Shown: positions 5,154 through 8,034 of the stretch, piece by piece
Numbering within the stretch: position 1 is the stretch's first letter
Layout of the letters: each line of letters starts with the position of its first letter
Made by a program: the position numbers and the translations under genes
NCBI GenBank assembly: GCA_031274075.1
Contig: JAISQQ010000257.1
Coordinates: 1-8,034, forward strand
DNA: 8,034 nucleotides
From: Accumulibacter sp.
Lineage (GTDB): Bacteria; Pseudomonadota; Gammaproteobacteria; Burkholderiales; Rhodocyclaceae
Direction of reading: 5' to 3'
Notes under the pieces: generated by a model
Database searches by the model: none
Told to the model about the DNA's origin: nothing
The model's input: only the letters and a program-made list of their open reading frames with translations

Positions 5154-6410
5154 ATGAGTAGGGGAGCGTTTTCGGATTCCGCGATTGACGGCCATACGGG
5201 CAAACGCCGGATTCTGCTGGTGGATGGTTCGCGCGTGGCGCGCACGACGCTGGCCAAGCGGCTGGAGGACAGCTTCGCGGTCATCGAGGAAGACAACGGC
5301 GAATCCGCCTGGCAGCGCCTGATGCTCGACAACAGCATCGTGGTGGTCGTTTCGAGCCTCAATCCTCCCCGGCTGTCGGCGCATGACCTGCTGGAACGCA
5401 TGCGCGCCAGCGCGCTGCGCCGCCTGCGCGAGACGCCGATGGTGCTGCTGGTCTCCGATGACAATCCCGACGCCAGCGCCGACGAATGGCAGCGCCAGGG
5501 GATCGCCGGGTTCATGAGCAAGATGATGAGCAAGGAAGCGATGGCGGAACGCCTGGAGAACGTGCTGTCCATACCCTTCCAGGCATCGGTGCCCGAGCCG
5601 TCGCCCGAACCGCGCGAAGAAGAAGAACGCCAGGAAGTCCTCGACAAACTGTCAGAAGAGGCGCTGGAAGAAGCCTTCAAGGCGCGGGAGGAGAAGCGGG
5701 AAAAAGCGCGCGAGAGCCGCGCGGCGTCTACTTCCCTTTTGGCGACGGAGGATTTCGTCGCCGCCGCCGCCGCGCTGCCGCATGAAATGAGTTCGGACGA
5801 GTCGCTGTGCGTGCTCGTTTTCGGGATCGACCGGCTGAGCGAGCTGATCGACCGTTTTGGCGCGGACGTTCCGGACTTGCTGAACGGACGGATCGCCAAA
5901 CTGTTGGCCGCGAAAATAGACCAGCGCGACGTGCTCGGACGCTGCGGGGAAAACCATGTGGCCATCGTTTCCCACGGCGTCGACCTGCGCGCCGGGGTGC
6001 ATTTCGGCAAACGCGTGTGCAGGAGCATGGCCACGGGACAGATTACCGTCCACGGGCGGAAGGTCCGGCTGACGACCAGCGTCGGCTTGGCCGCGACCTC
6101 CGACGACCACGTCGGCTCCCCCGAAGAGCTGCTTGCCCTGGCGCAGGAGCGCCTGGAACAGGCGATGCTCTGCGGCGGCAACCTGGTGTGCACCGAACTC
6201 CGTCCCGACTGTAGCTTGCGCCAGCGGGACAAAGCCTTTGTGGGGCTGTTCGGCGTGCTCGGCGAGGTGCTCGAAGCAGGGCAAAAAGAAACGCTGGGCA
6301 AGGCGATCCAGCCCTTGCTGCGGAAAATCGACGCGCGCCTGGCGGTCGAAGCAAGGCAGGCGATGGGACTGCCGCCGGCGACCGGCGACGAGGACGGCCA
6401 GGAGTCCTGA
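5154..6410 (+). CDS. Degenerate receiver / degenerate GGDEF two-domain protein
   Basis: A 418-residue soluble protein. Residues 17-138 read as a CheY-like receiver (RRILLVDGSRVARTTLAKRL), but the phosphorylated Asp is replaced: VVSSLNPP has Ser68 where SDLNMP-type sequences carry Asp, and the second acid after LLVD is Gly25. Ser101 and Lys123 remain. Residues 150-190 are a highly charged, probably helical linker rich in Glu, Lys and Arg. Residues 216-345 keep the GGDEF fold pattern (FGIDRLSELIDRFGADV, TTSVGLAA, LLALAQERLEQAMLCGGN), yet the catalytic motif is GENHV (265-269) instead of GGDEF, and the first metal-binding Asp is Gly224. It is unlikely to make cyclic di-GMP; a binding, scaffolding or regulatory role is more likely. 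The ATG at 5154 has a weak ribosome binding site. Transcribed alone from P1/P2. Confidence 0.85.
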   Translation: MSRGAFSDSAIDGHTGKRRILLVDGSRVARTTLAKRLEDSFAVIEEDNGESAWQRLMLDNSIVVVVSSLNPPRLSAHDLLERMRASALRRLRETPMVLLVSDDNPDASADEWQRQGIAGFMSKMMSKEAMAERLENVLSIPFQASVPEPSPEPREEEERQEVLDKLSEEALEEAFKAREEKREKARESRAASTSLLATEDFVAAAAALPHEMSSDESLCVLVFGIDRLSELIDRFGADVPDLLNGRIAKLLAAKIDQRDVLGRCGENHVAIVSHGVDLRAGVHFGKRVCRSMATGQITVHGRKVRLTTSVGLAATSDDHVGSPEELLALAQERLEQAMLCGGNLVCTELRPDCSLRQRDKAFVGLFGVLGEVLEAGQKETLGKAIQPLLRKIDARLAVEARQAMGLPPATGDEDGQES

Positions 6411-6417
6411 TTTCGTT

Positions 6418-6526
6418 ATCAGGGATCAGGAATCAGGAATCAGGGATCAGGGATCAAGGATCAGTTCAGTTACCGGGCGCTTCGCGCCCGCAAGAATTAC
6501 TGCTACCTGACCTCTGATCCCTGATC
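6418..6526 (+). repeat. Heptamer-arm hairpin element, copy 4
   Basis: Left arm 6418-6464: ATCAGGG, ATCAGGA, ATCAGGA, ATCAGGG, ATCAGGG, ATCAAGG, ATCAG, all of the ATCAGGG type. The core at 6467-6502 keeps the hairpin exactly; the AT-rich side reads CAAGAATTACTG instead of CAAATATTACTG. The right arm (6500-6526) is CTACCTGACCTCTGATCC then CTGATC. It begins 7 nt after the stop codon of the receiver/GGDEF gene. Confidence 0.95.
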
Positions 6527-6580
6527 TGCGGAGTCTTCGCTCTCGGAAGGGTACGACCGTCGGATTGCATCCCCCTACAT

Positions 6581-6662
6581 ATCAGGGATCAAGGATCAGT
6601 CCAGTTACCGGGCGCTTCGCGCCCGCAAATATTACTGATACCTGACCTCTGATCCCTGATCC
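6581..6662 (+). repeat. Heptamer-arm hairpin element, copy 5
   Basis: A short left arm 6581-6599 (ATCAGGG, ATCAAGG, ATCAG), the core at 6602-6637 identical to copies 2 and 3, and a right arm to 6662 (ATACCTGACCTCTGATCC then CTGATCC) almost the same as that of copy 4. It ends about 3 nt before the stop codon of the convergent enoyl-CoA hydratase gene. Copies 4 and 5 point the same way with 54 nt between them. Confidence 0.95.
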
Positions 6663-6665
6663 CCG

Positions 6666-7448
6666 TCACACCCACTCCGGCTTGCGTTTTTCGACGAACG
6701 CCCGCATGCCCTGATGACCGTCCGCGCTCGACTGGGCGGCGGTCGCGCTGCGCGCGGTCTCTTCCATCGTCGCCTCGTCGATAGGCCGCCCGCCGATGGC
6801 GCGCAACAGGGTCTTGCACGCGCCCAGGGCGCTGGCGCTGTTTTTTTGCAGCGTCTCGATCATTTCGCCGATCGCCTCGTCGAGCTGCTCCTCGTCGGGA
6901 ACCATCTCATGCACGAGTCCGATGCGGTACGCGTCGACGCCGGAAAAACGTTCCGCGGTCAGCAGGTAATAGCGGCAGTAGCGCTCGCCCATCGCGGCGG
7001 CCAGGTAAGGGCTGGCGACGGCGGGAAGCAGGCCGTAGCGCGCCTCGTTCAGGACGAAGGAGCTGTCGTAGGTGGCCAGCGCGATGTCGCAGGCGGCGAC
7101 CAGCCCGACCCCGATGCCGGAAGCGGGGCCCTGCACCCGGGCAATGGTCGGCTTGCCGGCGCCGGCCAGCGTCGCCAGCAGCCGCGCCAGAGCGCGGTTG
7201 TCCTTCAGCCTGTCCTCGGGCGTCGCGTGGATCGTCTCGCGCACCCAGGCCGGATCGGTTCCCGCGCAGAAGCTTTTTCCGGTCGACGAGAGCACGATCA
7301 CGCGAACGCCCGGCGCCTTGTCCAGCGCCAGCAGGGCGGCGGTCATTTCGGCGACCAGCGTCCTGTCCAGCACATTATGGCGGTCGGCGCGATTCAGCGT
7401 CAGGATGCCGACGCCCGCATCGACCTCGGTGATTATCGACTGGTACAT
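6666..7448 (-). CDS. Enoyl-CoA hydratase/isomerase family protein (LiuC-like)
   Basis: A 260-residue crotonase-fold enzyme acting on acyl-CoA thioesters, most like the group annotated as methylglutaconyl-CoA hydratase in leucine breakdown. Seen: ILTLNRADRHNVLD near the N-terminus, oxyanion-hole FCAGTD (60-65), ASGIGVGLVAACDIAL (109-124), and FVLNEARYGLLPAVASPYL. Glu135 matches the second catalytic Glu of rat hydratase, while the first (GGGxE) is Gly115, as I recall for LiuC-type proteins. CAGTD for CAGAD and SGIG for GGG are small oddities. I start at the ATG at 7448 because GGAG lies 5 nt upstream; an ATG six codons earlier lacks a site. The natural ending EKRKPEWV is intact, and repeat copy 5 lies directly behind the stop. 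Transcribed alone; substrate uncertain. Confidence 0.9.
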   Translation of the reverse strand: MYQSIITEVDAGVGILTLNRADRHNVLDRTLVAEMTAALLALDKAPGVRVIVLSSTGKSFCAGTDPAWVRETIHATPEDRLKDNRALARLLATLAGAGKPTIARVQGPASGIGVGLVAACDIALATYDSSFVLNEARYGLLPAVASPYLAAAMGERYCRYYLLTAERFSGVDAYRIGLVHEMVPDEEQLDEAIGEMIETLQKNSASALGACKTLLRAIGGRPIDEATMEETARSATAAQSSADGHQGMRAFVEKRKPEWV

Positions 7449-7635
7449 GAATACTCCGAGAGGCATGAAAACCGGGAAGGCTCGAGTTTATTCCAATTTC
7501 AAGCCAGGGAAAGCGCCTGGCCGCCGTGGCGCGGCGAAAAAGACGACGCCATCTTTCTTGCGGACGATTCAGGCCACGACCAAATTTTGTAGTAGTCTTT
7601 GAGACATCATCTCTTCCTCCCCGGCCACCCCCGCC

Positions 7636-7779
7636 ATGCCCCACCGCCCGCGCCTCGTCCTGCCCGACCTTCCCCCGTACCTGATCGAGCACGGCAACGA
7701 CCGCCAGGCCCGCTTCATCGCCGGAGAAGACTATCGCCCTTACCTCGACTGGCTTGCCCGCCATGCTTTCGGGAATTGA
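7636..7779 (+). pseudogene. REP-associated tyrosine transposase (RAYT, Y1 family), 5' remnant
   Basis: A 47-codon frame from ATG 7636 to TGA 7777-7779 starts MPHRPRLVLPDLPPYLIEHG and continues NDRQARFIAGEDYRPYLDWL. This is the recognisable N-terminus of RAYT/TnpA_REP proteins (typically M-P-R-x-x-R-L-V-L-P-G-x-P-x-H-x-I-Q-R-G-N-N-R-Q, then a YxxYLxWL block). Intact relatives run beyond 200 residues and carry an HUH motif (NHVHLL) and a catalytic Tyr; neither is present. After ARHAFGN the similarity stops and the downstream sequence cannot restore it in any frame. IEHGND in place of the usual IQRGNN suggests decay. No ribosome binding site is seen. Y1 transposases act on short hairpin DNA ends, which is why its presence beside five hairpin elements matters. 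Confidence 0.75.
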
Positions 7780-7786
7780 TCGTGGC

Positions 7787-7826
7787 CTGATTCTTATTAT
7801 TCCTGTTACCTGTTATTCCTGTTGTT
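7787..7826 (-). repeat. Degenerate heptamer-like array
   Basis: On the minus strand the stretch reads AACAGGA, AT, AACAGGT, AACAGGA, AT, AATAAGA, ATCAGG. The units keep the -CAG- centre of the arm heptamers but phase is lost twice by 2-nt insertions, and no core hairpin is attached. It may be a decayed arm with a third heptamer variant, or chance in an AT-richer region. Confidence 0.35.
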
Positions 7827-7844
7827 TCCGCCGCTGGTCATTTC

Positions 7845-7940
7845 ATGGGCGATTCATTTCCTGTTAGCGGTACGGCTGCGGCAGCAACGAAGAACACCCT
7901 CCTGGAGTATTGCAAACGCTGCGGAAAGTGCAAGAAATGA
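7845..7940 (+). CDS. Possible small protein with Cys-rich tail (weak)
   Basis: ATG 7845 to TGA 7938-7940 encodes 31 residues, beginning MGDSFPVSGTAAAATKN and ending TLLEYCKRCGKCKK. The CxxCxxC ending could bind a metal or be chance. No clear ribosome binding site is present. Its stop overlaps the next ATG as ATGA. I do not recognise it, and it lies in an AT-richer stretch behind the transposase remnant. Confidence 0.2.
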   Translation: MGDSFPVSGTAAAATKNTLLEYCKRCGKCKK

Positions 7941-8034
7941 AAGTCCCCCAACGGCAGTATCAATTGAGTGATTTTTGCCTCGACCTGGCAGGAACTATTT
8001 TCAGCCTTCTTCTTGAAACGCTTTTGCTGAACGC
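7937..8034 (+). CDS. Possible ORF start, open to the window edge (weak)
   Basis: From ATG 7937 the frame is open for 32 codons to the edge: MKVPQRQYQLSDFCLDLAGT then IFSLLLETLLLNA. A purine stretch (GGAAAG) lies about 9 nt upstream of the ATG. The translation has a plausible hydrophobic stretch but matches no family I know. It overlaps the preceding small ORF by 4 nt. Confidence 0.3.
   Translation, partial: MKVPQRQYQLSDFCLDLAGTIFSLLLETLLLN

Noticed and set aside
7449..7635. Promoter for the enoyl-CoA hydratase
   Set aside because: I looked on the minus strand and found no pair of -35/-10 boxes at acceptable spacing; only the ribosome binding site is clear.

Overview
The window is GC-rich chromosomal DNA that looks betaproteobacterial, possibly Rhodocyclaceae-like. 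This rests on protein character (a RapZ starting MRIVIISGLSGSGKS, a UbiX, a CoA hydratase of the LiuC-like type) and on codon use; I could not run a search. No tRNA, rRNA or CRISPR array is visible.

Layout: (1) 1-108, minus strand: N-terminal fragment of a TPR-like protein. (2) 109-428: intergenic, with half of a repeat element, a run of small hairpins and a -10 box. (3) 429-1196, plus: TauE/SafE-type (TSUP) membrane transporter. (4) 1230-3645, minus: a tightly overlapping operon rapZ > NusG-domain-II protein > Gx transporter (PF07456-like) > ubiX. (5) 3865-5064, plus: M20 amidohydrolase. (6) 5154-6410, plus: a degenerate receiver/degenerate GGDEF protein behind two good sigma70-like promoters. 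(7) 6666-7448, minus: enoyl-CoA hydratase family protein. (8) 7636-7779: N-terminal remnant of a REP-associated tyrosine transposase (RAYT), followed by a lower-GC stretch with two weak overlapping small ORFs that reach the window edge.

The outstanding signal is a family of modular inverted-repeat elements, five copies in 8 kb (152-235, 1196-1293, 3664-3762, 6418-6526, 6581-6662). Each complete copy has a 36-nt core carrying a perfect 7-bp hairpin, CGGGCGC-TTC-GCGCCCG, bounded by CAGT...ACTG. The core is flanked by arms of tandem heptamers arranged as inverted repeats. The heptamer comes in two types, GACAGAG and ATCAGGG, and arms can mix them while the core hardly changes. Copies press right up against gene ends. 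One supplies the last ~20 codons and the stop codon of ubiX; another starts in the stop codon of the transporter gene. With a RAYT remnant at the right end, the simplest reading is a REP/BIME-like non-autonomous element family with expandable heptamer arms, perhaps mobilised by a RAYT-type Y1 transposase encoded elsewhere. That link is inference.

The minus-strand operon is also notable. It joins a NusG-II/Gx transporter pair, of the kind associated with flavin-linked extracellular or membrane electron transfer (EetA/EetB-like) in other bacteria, to UbiX, which makes prenylated FMN, and to the regulator RapZ.
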